64,000 nucleotides of DNA from GWB2-37-7 sp942492835 (GCA_942492835.1 OW818645.1:3720001-3784000), one strand, 5' to 3'. Positions 1 through 8,662 are shown, numbered from the stretch's first letter. Program-made: numbers and translations. The notes: generated by a model not told the origin, from the letters alone.

Positions 1-195
1 TTACTTGCTACAGGAATAGTCAGCATGATAGGTATTCAGGTTGCATTAAATATAGCAGTAGCTACAGTTTCGATTCCAACTACTGGCGTATCACTGCCCT
101 TCATAAGTGCAGGAGGTACTTCACTATTGTTCATAATGGCGAACATGGGAATATTATTAAACATTTCAAGAAATATAAAAACTATTAGGAGCTGA
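1..195 (+). CDS. ftsW: FtsW/RodA/SpoVE-type cell-division glycosyltransferase, C-terminal fragment
   Basis: Only the last 64 codons are in the window and the start lies upstream. The fragment is hydrophobic and contains the C-terminal SEDS signature (residues PTTGVSLPFISAGGTS), which lies before the last membrane helix in FtsW, RodA and SpoVE. SEDS proteins polymerise lipid II glycan chains at the septum or lateral wall. The stop at 193-195 is 5 nt before the murG start, so the two genes are in one operon. In clostridial division clusters the SEDS gene next to murG is usually ftsW or spoVE; the fragment alone cannot separate them. Confidence 0.85.
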   Translation, partial: LLATGIVSMIGIQVALNIAVATVSIPTTGVSLPFISAGGTSLLFIMANMGILLNISRNIKTIRS

Positions 196-200
196 TTGCT

Positions 201-1322
201 TTGAGAGCGATATTAACTGGAGGCGGGACTGGTGGACATATTTATCCCGCTGTCTCAATTGCAAGAGAAATACAGAGAAGATATAAGGATGCAGAAATCA
301 TTTTTGTAGGTACAGAAAAGGGATTAGAGTCCCAAATTGTACCCAAAGAAGGATTTGAGCTAAAGACTATTACAGTTAGAGGTTTTGAACGAAAGCTAAC
401 CTTGAAAAACCTAGTAGCAGTTAAGGAAGCAGTTTTTAGTTTTGCAGATGCGAGAAAAATAATTAAGGATTACAAGCCTGATATAGTAATAGGCACTGGT
501 GGATATGTCTGTGGTACTGTTATGCTATCTGCGGCACTGATGGGTATACCTACAGTTATACATGAATCCAATGCTTTTGCAGGACTAACAAATAAGATAT
601 TATTTAGATTCATTGATAAAATTGCATTGAATTTTGAAGAAGCTGTGAAGTATTTTAACAATCCCAAAAAGGTTGTTGTAACTGGTAATCCAATAAGAAA
701 TGATATATTTGATATTACAAAGCATGATGGGATGCAGGAGTTGGGCTTTGATGAGAGCATACCTCTGATACTTGTTACAGGAGGCAGCAGAGGTGCTAGA
801 AAAATAAATCAAAGTGTACTTTCACTTGCAGAATACTGCTGCAAGACTGGAAGGCTGCAACTGCTTCATATGACAGGAGATACACAGTATCAAGCAATAC
901 TGCAAAGCTATAAAGATAAGAACATACCTACAGACTCGTCATACATAAGAGTTGTGCCTTATCTTTACAATATGCCTTATGCTTTGGCGGCAAGCGACTT
1001 GATTATAAATAGATGTGGTGCTATGACATTGTCGGAAATCACAGCTCTAGGAAAACCTTCAGTATTAATACCTTATCCCTATGCAGCCGACAACCATCAG
1101 GAGTATAATGCAAGAGCCTTAGAGAAAAAAGGAGCGGCTGTGGTGATAATTGAAAAAGATTTAACTGAAGATAAGTTAAAGGATACTGTATTGGAGCTTT
1201 TTGAAAATAAACAAAGATTAGATAACATGGCTGCAAACAGTAAGAAACTTAGTATAAAGAATGCAGCAGAAAAAATTGGTGAGATTATATCAAAGCTACT
1301 AAGTTCTAAAGTAATAAAATAA
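201..1322 (+). CDS. murG: UDP-N-acetylglucosamine--N-acetylmuramyl-(pentapeptide) pyrophosphoryl-undecaprenol GlcNAc transferase
   Basis: MurG adds GlcNAc to lipid I to make lipid II on the inner face of the membrane. The protein is 373 aa, normal for the family. It begins with the glycine-rich GGGTGGHIYPA loop of GT28 enzymes (residues 7-17). A second glycine-rich GTGGYV loop follows near residue 99, and the UDP-GlcNAc-binding region GGSRGA lies near residue 194. The C-terminal domain has the CGAMTLSEITALGKPSVLIPYP donor-site region. The start is TTG at 201, with AGGAG at 187-191. It follows ftsW by 5 nt and is closed by a terminator at 1334, so murA is transcribed separately or by read-through. 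Confidence 0.97.
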   Translation: MRAILTGGGTGGHIYPAVSIAREIQRRYKDAEIIFVGTEKGLESQIVPKEGFELKTITVRGFERKLTLKNLVAVKEAVFSFADARKIIKDYKPDIVIGTGGYVCGTVMLSAALMGIPTVIHESNAFAGLTNKILFRFIDKIALNFEEAVKYFNNPKKVVVTGNPIRNDIFDITKHDGMQELGFDESIPLILVTGGSRGARKINQSVLSLAEYCCKTGRLQLLHMTGDTQYQAILQSYKDKNIPTDSSYIRVVPYLYNMPYALAASDLIINRCGAMTLSEITALGKPSVLIPYPYAADNHQEYNARALEKKGAAVVIIEKDLTEDKLKDTVLELFENKQRLDNMAANSKKLSIKNAAEKIGEIISKLLSSKVIK

Positions 1323-1333
1323 ATAATATATAA

Positions 1334-1368
1334 TAAAGTACCTGTTTATCGGGTACTTTATCTTTTTA
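1334..1368 (+). terminator. Rho-independent terminator after murG
   Basis: An inverted repeat (1334-1342 with 1352-1361, core AAAGTACC/GGTACTTT) is followed by a T-rich tail. It lies 12 nt after the murG stop. Confidence 0.8.
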
Positions 1369-1444
1369 ACTGTAACACCTTTTATATAACCGCATAATAT
1401 ATTAATATGATTGATAAACGGCTTCCTGGGGGTGTGAAATTTTA

Positions 1445-2707
1445 ATGGATAGGTTCGTAATAAACGGAGGTAATAGGATTGAGGGTGAAATAAAGATAGA
1501 TGGAGCTAAAAATTCAGTGCTTCCAATATTAGCAGCGACTATTATTAATGGAGGAGAGTCAATAATTCATAATGTGCCTGATCTAAAGGATGTTGAGACT
1601 TTATCAGGAGTATTAAAAAGCATAGGCTGTAAATGTTTTTTTGAAAATAATACAATGATGATTAAATCGGATAATTTGCTAGATATTAACATACCGGAAA
1701 AGCCTGTAAGAGAAATGCGCTCATCTATAATTCTGTTGGGGGCAATGATTGCTAGATGCGGTCAGGCAAAAATTAGCTATCCGGGGGGATGTGAACTTGG
1801 TCCTAGGCCAATAGATTTACATTTGACAGGTTTAAAGAAGTTAGGGGCTCATATTACGGAGTCTCATGGGTACATTTATTGTGAATGCAGTAAACTTGTT
1901 GGTGCAGAAATTCACCTTGATTACCCCAGTGTGGGAGCAACAGAAAATATAATGCTTGCTGCAGTAGCTGCAAAGGGAACAACAATTATTTACAATGCAG
2001 CCAAAGAGCCTGAAATAGACGACTTACAGGACTTCCTGAATAAAATGGGAGCAAAGATAAGTGGTGCAGGCAGCAGTACTATAAGAATTGATGGAGTTTT
2101 TGCATTTGGAAATGTTGAGCATAAGATTATATCTGACAGGATTGTAGCAGGCACTTTTATGGCAGCAGCTGCAATTACTGGAGGCAGTTTGGTTATTGAT
2201 GATATAAATAATCAGCATGTCCGTCCAGTTATTGCAAAACTAACTGAAAGCGGCTGCTTGATAAAAGAGTATGAAAATAAACTGCATATTTCTAACCCAA
2301 ATAGACGTTTAAAGGCTATAGAGGTTATAAAAACCCTTCCCTATCCCGGTTTTCCTACAGATATGCAGGCGCAAATGATGGCTGTTACTTCTATTGCAAA
2401 GGGAACAAGTGTATTTATTGAGACAGTATTTGATAGTCGCTATAAACAAGCAGAAGAATTAATTAAAATGGGAGCGAATATTAGGATAGATAGTAGGACA
2501 GCAGTGGTAAAAGGTGTTAAGAAACTGACTGGAGCTAAGGTTACGGCTAGGGATTTAAGAGGCGGAGCAGCTCTAGTTCTTGCAGGTCTAGCTGCAGAGG
2601 GAACTACAATGATTGATAATATAAAGACTCACATTGATAGAGGCTATGATAAACTAGAGATTAAGTTAAAAAAGATTGGCGCAGATATTCAAAGAGTGAA
2701 TATTTAA
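1445..2707 (+). CDS. murA: UDP-N-acetylglucosamine 1-carboxyvinyltransferase
   Basis: MurA transfers enolpyruvate from PEP to UDP-GlcNAc, the first committed step of peptidoglycan synthesis, and is the fosfomycin target. The protein is 420 aa, normal length. Visible residues are the substrate-binding Lys22-Asn23 (DGAKNS) and the catalytic cysteine Cys116 in PGGCELGPRPIDLH; having Cys rather than Asp predicts fosfomycin sensitivity at this site. The protein reads as two inside-out alpha/beta repeats with the expected RGGAALVLAGLAAEG segment near the C-terminus. The start is ATG at 1445, preceded by GGGGGTG. Firmicutes often carry two murA paralogues; a position beside murG and ftsQ is typical of the division-cluster copy. 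Confidence 0.96.
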   Translation: MDRFVINGGNRIEGEIKIDGAKNSVLPILAATIINGGESIIHNVPDLKDVETLSGVLKSIGCKCFFENNTMMIKSDNLLDINIPEKPVREMRSSIILLGAMIARCGQAKISYPGGCELGPRPIDLHLTGLKKLGAHITESHGYIYCECSKLVGAEIHLDYPSVGATENIMLAAVAAKGTTIIYNAAKEPEIDDLQDFLNKMGAKISGAGSSTIRIDGVFAFGNVEHKIISDRIVAGTFMAAAAITGGSLVIDDINNQHVRPVIAKLTESGCLIKEYENKLHISNPNRRLKAIEVIKTLPYPGFPTDMQAQMMAVTSIAKGTSVFIETVFDSRYKQAEELIKMGANIRIDSRTAVVKGVKKLTGAKVTARDLRGGAALVLAGLAAEGTTMIDNIKTHIDRGYDKLEIKLKKIGADIQRVNI

Positions 2708-2766
2708 TGGTATAATATATAAGTTAAGTAAATATATCGCACTAAACAGTTTAAACTTATAAAATT

Positions 2767-2801
2767 CTCTTTCTTAAAATTGAAGGAAGAGTAAATTTTT
2801 T
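2767..2801 (+). terminator. Probable terminator between murA and ftsQ
   Basis: A 9-bp hairpin (2767-2775 with 2783-2791) is followed, after 4 nt, by TTTTTT. The gap before the T run makes it weaker than a canonical terminator. Confidence 0.45.
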
Positions 2802-2833
2802 GGGGTTATATTGTACAAGCAAGAGGTGAAGGT

Positions 2834-3547
2834 ATGAGAAGAATCTTTAAGTACATATTATATATAGTACTAATAATTTTTTGTATTGCTTTTTTGTTGA
2901 CTTCAAATTTTTTCAACATAAAGACTATTAATGTAACAGGAAACGTAAGAGTAAGTCAGCAAGAGATCATTAGACTTTCTGGTTTGAACTACGAGCAAAA
3001 TATATTTAGAATTAATACTAAGCATACTATGAAGAGTATTTTTCAAAATCCCTATATTAAGAAAATTAAAATAGACAGAGCTTTACCCAATGTTATAAAT
3101 ATTGTTATAATAGAAAGAGAACCACTAGTACTAGTGCCATATGTTGGCTCATATTTATTTGTAGACCAAGAGGGCATAGTAGTAGAGATAAATAGCTCAA
3201 TAAAAGATTTAAAGCTCCCAATTATTAACGGGCTTAAGTTTAATACTTTTAAGCTTGGAGAAGAAATAAAGTTGGAAAATAAACAACATCTAGAAACCAT
3301 AGTAAAGCTAATAAATGAGATAACAAATACTGGCATAAATGAAGAGATATCAGAAATAAATGCAGAGGATATCTTAAATATTAAGCTTATAACAAAAAAT
3401 GGTATTAAGGTAAATTTAGGGGATGCTAGTGATATAGAAAATAAGCTTCCTCTTGCAAAGGCTATTATACAAGATTTAAATAAGAAGAAACTAAAAGGTA
3501 CAGTAGAAATGGGACACAAGGGTAATCCATTTTTTAGATCCGAATAA
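2834..3547 (+). CDS. ftsQ: Cell division protein FtsQ/DivIB
   Basis: Divisome scaffold protein that joins FtsL and FtsB in the FtsQLB complex. The 237-aa protein has a short basic N-terminus, one transmembrane helix (about residues 7-25), then a POTRA domain (about residues 28-96) beginning NIKTINVTGNVRVSQQEI, and a FtsQ/DivIB beta domain. This is a short version of the family. The start is ATG at 2834 with GAGGTGAAGG just upstream. It lies between murA and the DUF881 genes, as in many clostridial division clusters. Sequence conservation is low in this family, so the call rests on architecture and context. Confidence 0.85.
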   Translation: MRRIFKYILYIVLIIFCIAFLLTSNFFNIKTINVTGNVRVSQQEIIRLSGLNYEQNIFRINTKHTMKSIFQNPYIKKIKIDRALPNVINIVIIEREPLVLVPYVGSYLFVDQEGIVVEINSSIKDLKLPIINGLKFNTFKLGEEIKLENKQHLETIVKLINEITNTGINEEISEINAEDILNIKLITKNGIKVNLGDASDIENKLPLAKAIIQDLNKKKLKGTVEMGHKGNPFFRSE

Positions 3548-3578
3548 AATTTTAAGTGCAATATATTGGAGGTAGCAT

Positions 3579-4295
3579 ATGAAGAACTATAAATTTCAAC
3601 TTGCATTAGCTTTAGTATGTGTTGTATTAGGATTAATGATTTCCATACAGTTTAAGACAGTTAAGACAGGAGTAGGACCTGTATCGGAAAATAGAGCAAG
3701 AGAGCTTGCTTCACAGCTAAAAAAGGTTAAGGAAGAAAGAGATACACTTTTAACACTTAAAAATGATTATGAGAAAAAAATTAGGGGTTATGAAGAACAG
3801 GCATCAAATGGCAGTGTATCTGCTCAGATGCTCAAGAATGAGCTGGACGATGCTAGAATTATTGCAGGACTTGAAGATGTATATGGACCGGGTATTACAG
3901 TTACCTTGGATGATTTGAAATTCGCTGAAACCTATAATTATTCACTAATATCACATGAGATGCTGCTACGACTTGTTAATGAGCTAAATGCGGCAGGCGC
4001 TGAAGCAATATCAATAAATGATCAAAGAATAGTATCAACAACAGAGATAATACTAGCAGGAGCTCATATCAACATAAATACTGTAGAATTTGCCCCTCCT
4101 TTTGTTGTTAAGGCAATTGGAGATCCAAAAACTCTGGAAGGCGCTATTATGATGAGAAGTGGTATTGTTGAAGATATACAAATTAATGATATTGATGTTT
4201 CTGTAGTTCAGGAGCAAAAAATTACTGTGCTTAAATATAATGGTGTATTGGAAAAGAAATACGCAGAGGTAGTTAGAGAGGGTGAATCTCAATAA
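3579..4295 (+). CDS. DUF881 family membrane-anchored protein (first of a tandem pair)
   Basis: A 238-aa protein with an N-terminal membrane helix (about residues 4-23), a coiled-coil stretch (about 35-80, rich in K/E/L), and an extracellular DUF881 domain carrying the family signature LVNELNAAGAEAISINDQRI near residue 130. The biochemical function of the family is unknown; it is widespread next to ftsZ/sbp in Firmicutes and Actinobacteria. The start is ATG at 3579 after TTGGAGGTAG. Its stop codon is followed immediately by the ATG of the second DUF881 gene, suggesting coupled translation. Confidence 0.9.
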   Translation: MKNYKFQLALALVCVVLGLMISIQFKTVKTGVGPVSENRARELASQLKKVKEERDTLLTLKNDYEKKIRGYEEQASNGSVSAQMLKNELDDARIIAGLEDVYGPGITVTLDDLKFAETYNYSLISHEMLLRLVNELNAAGAEAISINDQRIVSTTEIILAGAHININTVEFAPPFVVKAIGDPKTLEGAIMMRSGIVEDIQINDIDVSVVQEQKITVLKYNGVLEKKYAEVVREGESQ

Positions 4296-5006
4296 ATGAA
4301 AAAAAAGCAATCTATATATTATTTTTTCATTATTGCCATTTTTACAGGTTATTTTTTATCGGTTCAGCTAAGATCTAATATAACAATTTCTCAGGGTATT
4401 GTTACTATACCTAAGATTCTAGAAATGAAGAATGAAATAGAAAATGTTAAAAAGGAAAGTCATAATCTTGCAAGCTCTATAAATGAAGCAAAGCTTAAGT
4501 TGAAAAGCTATGAAGATAACATTGAAAAAGGTGAGGGTATATACAAAAATATGGAGCAGGAGCTTATCTCAGCAAAGGCTAATTCAGATTATGAGAAAAT
4601 GGAAGGTCCCGGTATAATTATTAGTATGAATGACAGTGTGAATGAGGTGGGTGAAGATGAGGACCTTAACTGGTTTTTAATTCACGACAGAGATATACTG
4701 GAAATTATAAATGAACTTAGAGCAGCAGGTGCTGAAGCCATATCAATAAATGATGAAAGAATAACAGCAACTTCGAATATAAGATGTGGTGGTCCTACTA
4801 TAAATATTGATGGCAAAAGGCATGCTGTACCCTTTATAATAAAAGCAATAGGGAATCCTAAAATTTTAGAAGCAAGTGCCACTGCTCCTGTTGGTTATAT
4901 AGACCTTATGGAGTATTATGGTATAAGAATTAATATACAGAAGGTTGAGAGACTAACTATAAATGCTTATGATGGTAAATATAAACTTAATTATCAGAAA
5001 AAATAG
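4296..5006 (+). CDS. DUF881 family membrane-anchored protein (second of a tandem pair)
   Basis: A 236-aa paralogue of the preceding gene with the same architecture: lysine-rich N-terminus, transmembrane helix (about residues 7-24), coiled coil (about 40-90), and a DUF881 domain with IINELRAAGAEAISINDERI. The ATG abuts the upstream stop with no spacer, and the Shine-Dalgarno site (GAGAGGGTGA) lies inside the upstream gene. Two adjacent DUF881 genes followed by sbp is a recurrent clostridial arrangement. This suggests a complex or heterodimer, which is inference. Confidence 0.9.
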   Translation: MKKKQSIYYFFIIAIFTGYFLSVQLRSNITISQGIVTIPKILEMKNEIENVKKESHNLASSINEAKLKLKSYEDNIEKGEGIYKNMEQELISAKANSDYEKMEGPGIIISMNDSVNEVGEDEDLNWFLIHDRDILEIINELRAAGAEAISINDERITATSNIRCGGPTINIDGKRHAVPFIIKAIGNPKILEASATAPVGYIDLMEYYGIRINIQKVERLTINAYDGKYKLNYQKK

Positions 5007-5021
5007 AGGGTGGTGAATAGA

Positions 5022-5360
5022 TTGATAATTCCTATAGTCGGATTACTTATAGGTGTTTTGCTTGGCTTTTTTCTTCCTATGTCAATACCTGTTCAATATT
5101 CAACTTATATGTCTGTTGCCATTTTGGCAGCCTTAGACTCAGTATTTGGTGGAATCAGGTCCAGCATGGAGAAAACATTTGATATTAAGATATTTATATC
5201 TGGTTTTTTTGGCAATGCAATATTAGCAGCGATTCTTACATATATGGGAGACCAACTGGGTGTACCAATGTACTATGCTGCAATATTTGCTTTTGGAGTA
5301 AGATTATTTCAAAACTTTGCTATTATCAGAAGATATATATTTGGTTCTCATAATAAATAG
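5022..5360 (+). CDS. sbp: Small basic protein (Sbp, DUF1290)
   Basis: Small integral membrane protein with about four hydrophobic helices. The conserved segments LAALDSVFGGIRSSME and FGVRLFQNFAIIRR match the Sbp family, which sits just upstream of ftsZ in Firmicutes and has no known biochemical role. An in-frame GTG at 5010 is possible. I prefer TTG at 5022, because GGTGGTGA (5009-5016) is then spaced 5 nt from the start and the product begins MIIPIVGL, as in homologues. The length from this start is 112 aa. Confidence 0.88.
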   Translation: MIIPIVGLLIGVLLGFFLPMSIPVQYSTYMSVAILAALDSVFGGIRSSMEKTFDIKIFISGFFGNAILAAILTYMGDQLGVPMYYAAIFAFGVRLFQNFAIIRRYIFGSHNK

Positions 5361-5430
5361 AGAAACTTTTATAAAAGGCATTAATTTTTGAAAAAAATTT
5401 CTTAAAAATAGAGGGAATTAAACATTTGTG

Positions 5431-5458
5431 TTGAATTTTTTATATGTTATTGTGTAAT
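5431..5458 (+). promoter_or_regulatory. Candidate sigma-A promoter for ftsZ
   Basis: TTGAAT (5431-5436) and TGTAAT (5453-5458) are 16 bp apart, in the 140-bp gap before ftsZ. The -10 hexamer is weak and the region is AT-rich, so chance matches are possible. Confidence 0.3.
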
Positions 5459-5501
5459 TGATTTTATGTTTATATAAACAGTTATTTAGGGAGGTTATAT
5501 T

Positions 5502-6590
5502 GTGCTAGAATTCGATATTGATGTAAACCCTGTCGCGTCAATAAAAGTAGTAGGTGTTGGTGGTGCAGGTAATAACGCAGTTAATAGAATGATTACTTCA
5601 GGTTTAAGAGGAGTAGAATTTTACGCTATAAATACTGATAAGCAGGCCTTGTATTTATCACAAGCACCAAATAAAATTCAGATTGGTGAGAAGCTAACAA
5701 AAGGATTAGGAGCTGGTGCCAATCCTGATATGGGAAAAAAGGCAGCAGAAGAAAGCCATGAAGATATAAAGAAAATACTTGAGGGAGCTGATCTTGTCTT
5801 TATAACTGCCGGAATGGGCGGTGGAACAGGCACAGGTGCGGCGCCTGTAGTAGCGCAAATTGCAAAAGAATTAGGCATTCTTACAGTAGGGGTTGTTACA
5901 AGACCTTTCGGATTTGAAGGAAAGGTTAGAAAGATGCAAGCAGAAAGAGGTCTTGCAGATTTAAAGGACAAGGTAGATACCTTGGTTACAATTCCAAATG
6001 ATAGATTACTACAAATAGTTGATAGAAAAGCTTCCATTATGGATGCATTTCGTATAGCAGATGATATATTAAGACAAGGTGTTCAAGGTATATCTGATCT
6101 TATAGCGGTACCAGGACTTGTAAATCTTGACTTTGCAGACGTAAGAACAATTATGCTTAGCAAAGGTCTTGCACACATGGGTATAGGTAAAGCAAATGGC
6201 GAAAAGAGAAGTTCAGAAGCTGTGAAACAAGCAATTCACAGTCCGCTTCTTGAAACCTCTATAGAAGGTGCTAAGAGCGTATTATTGAATATTACAGGTG
6301 GTACAGATTTAGGTATTTTTGAGGTTAATGAAGCTGCTGATCTTGTATTCCAGTCAGCTGACCCTGATGCAAACATCATATTTGGTGCTGTAATTGACGA
6401 AAATATGAAGGATGAGATAAGAATAACAGTTATAGCAACAGGTTTTGATGAAAACAGACCCTTTGCATTACCTGAAGAAAAGCTAGAAGTGAATCAAGAA
6501 AACGGAGAAAAAAAATTGGAAGCTTCAAAAAGTGGGTATAGAGATGATGATATTGATATCCCTACTTTCCTAAGAAACAAGTTAAAATAA
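5502..6590 (+). CDS. ftsZ: Cell division GTPase FtsZ
   Basis: Tubulin homologue that polymerises into the Z ring and recruits the divisome. The 362-aa protein has the N-terminal GVGGAGNNAVNRM motif, the tubulin signature GGGTGTGAAPVVA near residue 107, the T7-loop region containing NLDFADVRTIM, and a short linker ending in the conserved C-terminal tail DDIDIPTFLRNK, which binds FtsA/SepF-type anchors. The start is GTG at 5502 with AGGGAGG at 5488-5494. A terminator follows directly, so it ends the division operon. Confidence 0.98.
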   Translation: MLEFDIDVNPVASIKVVGVGGAGNNAVNRMITSGLRGVEFYAINTDKQALYLSQAPNKIQIGEKLTKGLGAGANPDMGKKAAEESHEDIKKILEGADLVFITAGMGGGTGTGAAPVVAQIAKELGILTVGVVTRPFGFEGKVRKMQAERGLADLKDKVDTLVTIPNDRLLQIVDRKASIMDAFRIADDILRQGVQGISDLIAVPGLVNLDFADVRTIMLSKGLAHMGIGKANGEKRSSEAVKQAIHSPLLETSIEGAKSVLLNITGGTDLGIFEVNEAADLVFQSADPDANIIFGAVIDENMKDEIRITVIATGFDENRPFALPEEKLEVNQENGEKKLEASKSGYRDDDIDIPTFLRNKLK

Positions 6591-6595
6591 GTAAA

Positions 6596-6620
6596 TAAGC
6601 CGGCGTAAGCCGGTTTTTTG
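6596..6620 (+). terminator. Rho-independent terminator after ftsZ
   Basis: CCGGC-GTAA-GCCGG hairpin (6600-6613) followed by six T residues; it starts 9 nt after the ftsZ stop. Confidence 0.88.
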
Positions 6621-6622
6621 TT

Positions 6623-6658
6623 AGGCTTCATTGAAATATTAATATTTCAATGAAGCCT
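6623..6658. repeat. 36-bp perfect palindrome downstream of ftsZ
   Basis: The 18 bases at 6623-6640 are followed immediately by their exact reverse complement at 6641-6658, with no spacer and a T-rich stretch after it. It could act as a second terminator or a cruciform. It is separate from the ftsZ terminator just upstream. Confidence 0.8.
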
Positions 6659-6662
6659 TTCT

Positions 6663-6698
6663 TGTCGTTTTTTGACTTTTACATTTTTTTATTCGACT
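6663..6698 (+). promoter_or_regulatory. Candidate Spo0A-binding sites upstream of spoIIGA
   Basis: TTGTCGTT near 6662-6669 and, on the opposite strand, AGTCGAA (reading 6698-6692) each resemble the 0A box TTGTCGAA, with one or two mismatches. In Bacillus subtilis the spoIIGA-sigE operon is switched on by phosphorylated Spo0A, so the place is right. The match to consensus is partial. Confidence 0.35.
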
Positions 6699-6792
6699 TC
6701 CAATTATGACATGAATTTCATAATAATTTATATATAATTACTATATAGATGTGCTACTTATAGAGCTGATAACGATAAAAAGGATGTTTGCT

Positions 6793-7695
6793 ATGGAAAC
6801 TTATGTTTATGGTGATATCATTTTGCTGGAAAACCTTGTTATGAACTTTATCATATTATGGTGTACAGCAAAGCTGCTAAAGCATAAAAGCTCATGGCTC
6901 ATGCTTCTTATTGCTTCTTTGCTTGGAGCGATATATTCTCTCGGCTCATATTTCCCAGATTTCAAATCACTTTATACTCCAGGAATGAAGGTTGTATTCT
7001 CTCTAATTATTATAATATGTGCGTACCTACCAAAAGATATAAGGAATTTTGCAAAGCTTATAGGAGTATTCTATGTCATTTCCTTTGTATTTGGAGGAGC
7101 AGCTTTTGGCTTGTTTTATTTCCTTAATGGCTTAAAGCACATAAGATATGGCGTATTCTATATCCAAGACTTTCCTGTAAAAATATTGGTTATTTCAATA
7201 ATTATTGCGTATTTTTCAGTTAAGTACTGCTGGGGAATTATACAATACAGAGTGAAAAGAGAGAGAATCATTACAGAAATAAATATACTTTTGGATGATA
7301 GAAAAGCTGTACTTACAGCTTTAGTTGACACTGGGAATTCTCTTAGTGAACCAATTTCTAAGGCACCTGTGTTAGTAGCTGAATATTCATCTATAAAGGA
7401 GTTACTACCCAAGGATGTACAAAAAATTTATGAAGAAGGTAATCAAAATGATTTTAATGTAATCGCTAATATAATGGCAAATTCAGAGCTAGTAACTAGA
7501 TTTAGAGTTATACCCTTCAAATCATTGGGCAAGGATAATGGGATGCTTCTTGGATTTAAGCCTGATGAAGTACAGTTTATAGAGAACAACAATACACAGA
7601 ATATCAAAAATATTATAATTGGTATTTATAATAAAAAGCTTTCTGCCAGTGGTGAATACAGTGCATTAATACATCCTGATATTTTAAATGTGTAA
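6793..7695 (+). CDS. spoIIGA: Sporulation sigma-E factor-processing protease SpoIIGA
   Basis: Membrane-embedded aspartic protease that removes the pro-sequence of pro-sigma-E in the mother cell after a signal from the forespore. The protein has about five transmembrane helices in the first 150 residues, then a cytoplasmic retropepsin-like domain with the catalytic LVDTGNSL motif (Asp179) and the conserved end LSASGEYSALIHPDIL. An upstream in-frame start at 6751 exists. ATG at 6793 has a good AAAAAGGA site and gives METYVYGDIILLENLVMNF, which aligns with family N-termini (300 aa). It lies 23 nt upstream of its substrate gene sigE. Confidence 0.93.
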   Translation: METYVYGDIILLENLVMNFIILWCTAKLLKHKSSWLMLLIASLLGAIYSLGSYFPDFKSLYTPGMKVVFSLIIIICAYLPKDIRNFAKLIGVFYVISFVFGGAAFGLFYFLNGLKHIRYGVFYIQDFPVKILVISIIIAYFSVKYCWGIIQYRVKRERIITEINILLDDRKAVLTALVDTGNSLSEPISKAPVLVAEYSSIKELLPKDVQKIYEEGNQNDFNVIANIMANSELVTRFRVIPFKSLGKDNGMLLGFKPDEVQFIENNNTQNIKNIIIGIYNKKLSASGEYSALIHPDILNV

Positions 7696-7718
7696 AACAT
7701 ATAAAAGGGGGAAAACAT

Positions 7719-8453
7719 ATGCGAAGACTAATAAAAAAGTTAAAACTAATCAAAAGAATAATTTCAATTAAGATACTTCGATACTTTAATTTATATAATG
7801 ATACATATGTGCATTATATTGGAGGTAGTGAGGCTTTACCTCCACCTTTGGAAAATGATGAAGAAAGTTATTTACTGTCTAGAATTAAAGATGATGAAGA
7901 TGTAGTAAGAGCAATTTTGATAGAGAGAAACCTTAGATTAGTGGTATATATTGCACGAAAGTTTGAAAATACAGGAGTAGGGGTAGAAGATTTAGTTTCT
8001 ATAGGTACAATAGGACTTATAAAAGCTGTGAACACCTTTGATCCAGATAAAAAAATAAAACTAGCTACTTATGCTTCAAGGTGTATAGAAAATGAAATTT
8101 TGATGTATCTTAGGAGAAATAATAAGGTAAAAACTGAAATATCCTTTGATGAACCTCTAAACATTGACTGGGACGGAAATGAACTATTACTATCAGATAT
8201 TTTGGGTACAGAGAATGATATAATATATAGATTTTTAGAGGATGAAATAGACAAACAACTACTTTCCTTGGCGCTAAAGAAGCTGTCAGAGAGAGAAAAA
8301 AGAATAATGGAGTTGCGGTTTGGTCTAAATGATGGAGTAGAAAAGACTCAAAAGGAAGTAGCAGATATGTTGGGTATATCTCAATCATACATATCAAGGC
8401 TGGAGAAAAGGATAATTAAGAGGTTAAAAAAAGAAATAAATAGAATGATGTAG
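7719..8453 (+). CDS. sigE: RNA polymerase sporulation sigma-E factor (pro-form)
   Basis: Early mother-cell sigma factor. The 244-aa protein has a basic, amphipathic pro-sequence (about residues 1-36) ending at HYIGGSEALPPPL, which is the known processing neighbourhood for SpoIIGA. It then has sigma-70 region 2 (NLRLVVYIARKFENTGVGVEDLVSIGTIGLIKAV) and region 4 (KTQKEVADMLGISQSYISRLEKR, helix-turn-helix). The start is ATG at 7719 with AAAGGGGG. It is expressed with spoIIGA and terminated at 8465. Confidence 0.97.
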   Translation: MRRLIKKLKLIKRIISIKILRYFNLYNDTYVHYIGGSEALPPPLENDEESYLLSRIKDDEDVVRAILIERNLRLVVYIARKFENTGVGVEDLVSIGTIGLIKAVNTFDPDKKIKLATYASRCIENEILMYLRRNNKVKTEISFDEPLNIDWDGNELLLSDILGTENDIIYRFLEDEIDKQLLSLALKKLSEREKRIMELRFGLNDGVEKTQKEVADMLGISQSYISRLEKRIIKRLKKEINRMM

Positions 8454-8464
8454 CTATATACATA

Positions 8465-8503
8465 GGGAATATGCCATTTCTTAAATCGCATATTCCTTTT
8501 TTT
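8465..8503 (+). terminator. Rho-independent terminator after sigE
   Basis: 9-bp stem GGAATATGC/GCATATTCC (8466-8474 with 8488-8496), then seven T residues. Confidence 0.88.
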
Positions 8504-8599
8504 GGTTTTATGGACAACTCTATTTTTAATAATAGGCTGGACATGTTGGAAATCAATGCATAAGGAGCAATATAAAATTGATAGAAATTTATATTTAAT

Positions 8600-8628
8600 G
8601 TATAAAAAAAGTGCGGGTGGTAATAATT
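8600..8628 (+). promoter_or_regulatory. Candidate sigma-F promoter for sigG
   Basis: GTATA at 8600-8604 and GGTAATAATT at 8619-8628 match the sigma-F consensus elements (GywTA and GgnrAnAnTw) at every position. The spacer is 14 bp, one less than usual. In B. subtilis sigG (spoIIIG) is transcribed by sigma-F in the forespore. The site is 35 bp upstream of the likely start codon. Confidence 0.6.
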
Positions 8629-8662
8629 TTAATGTCAACATTATAAAAAGGGTGTGCTAAAA

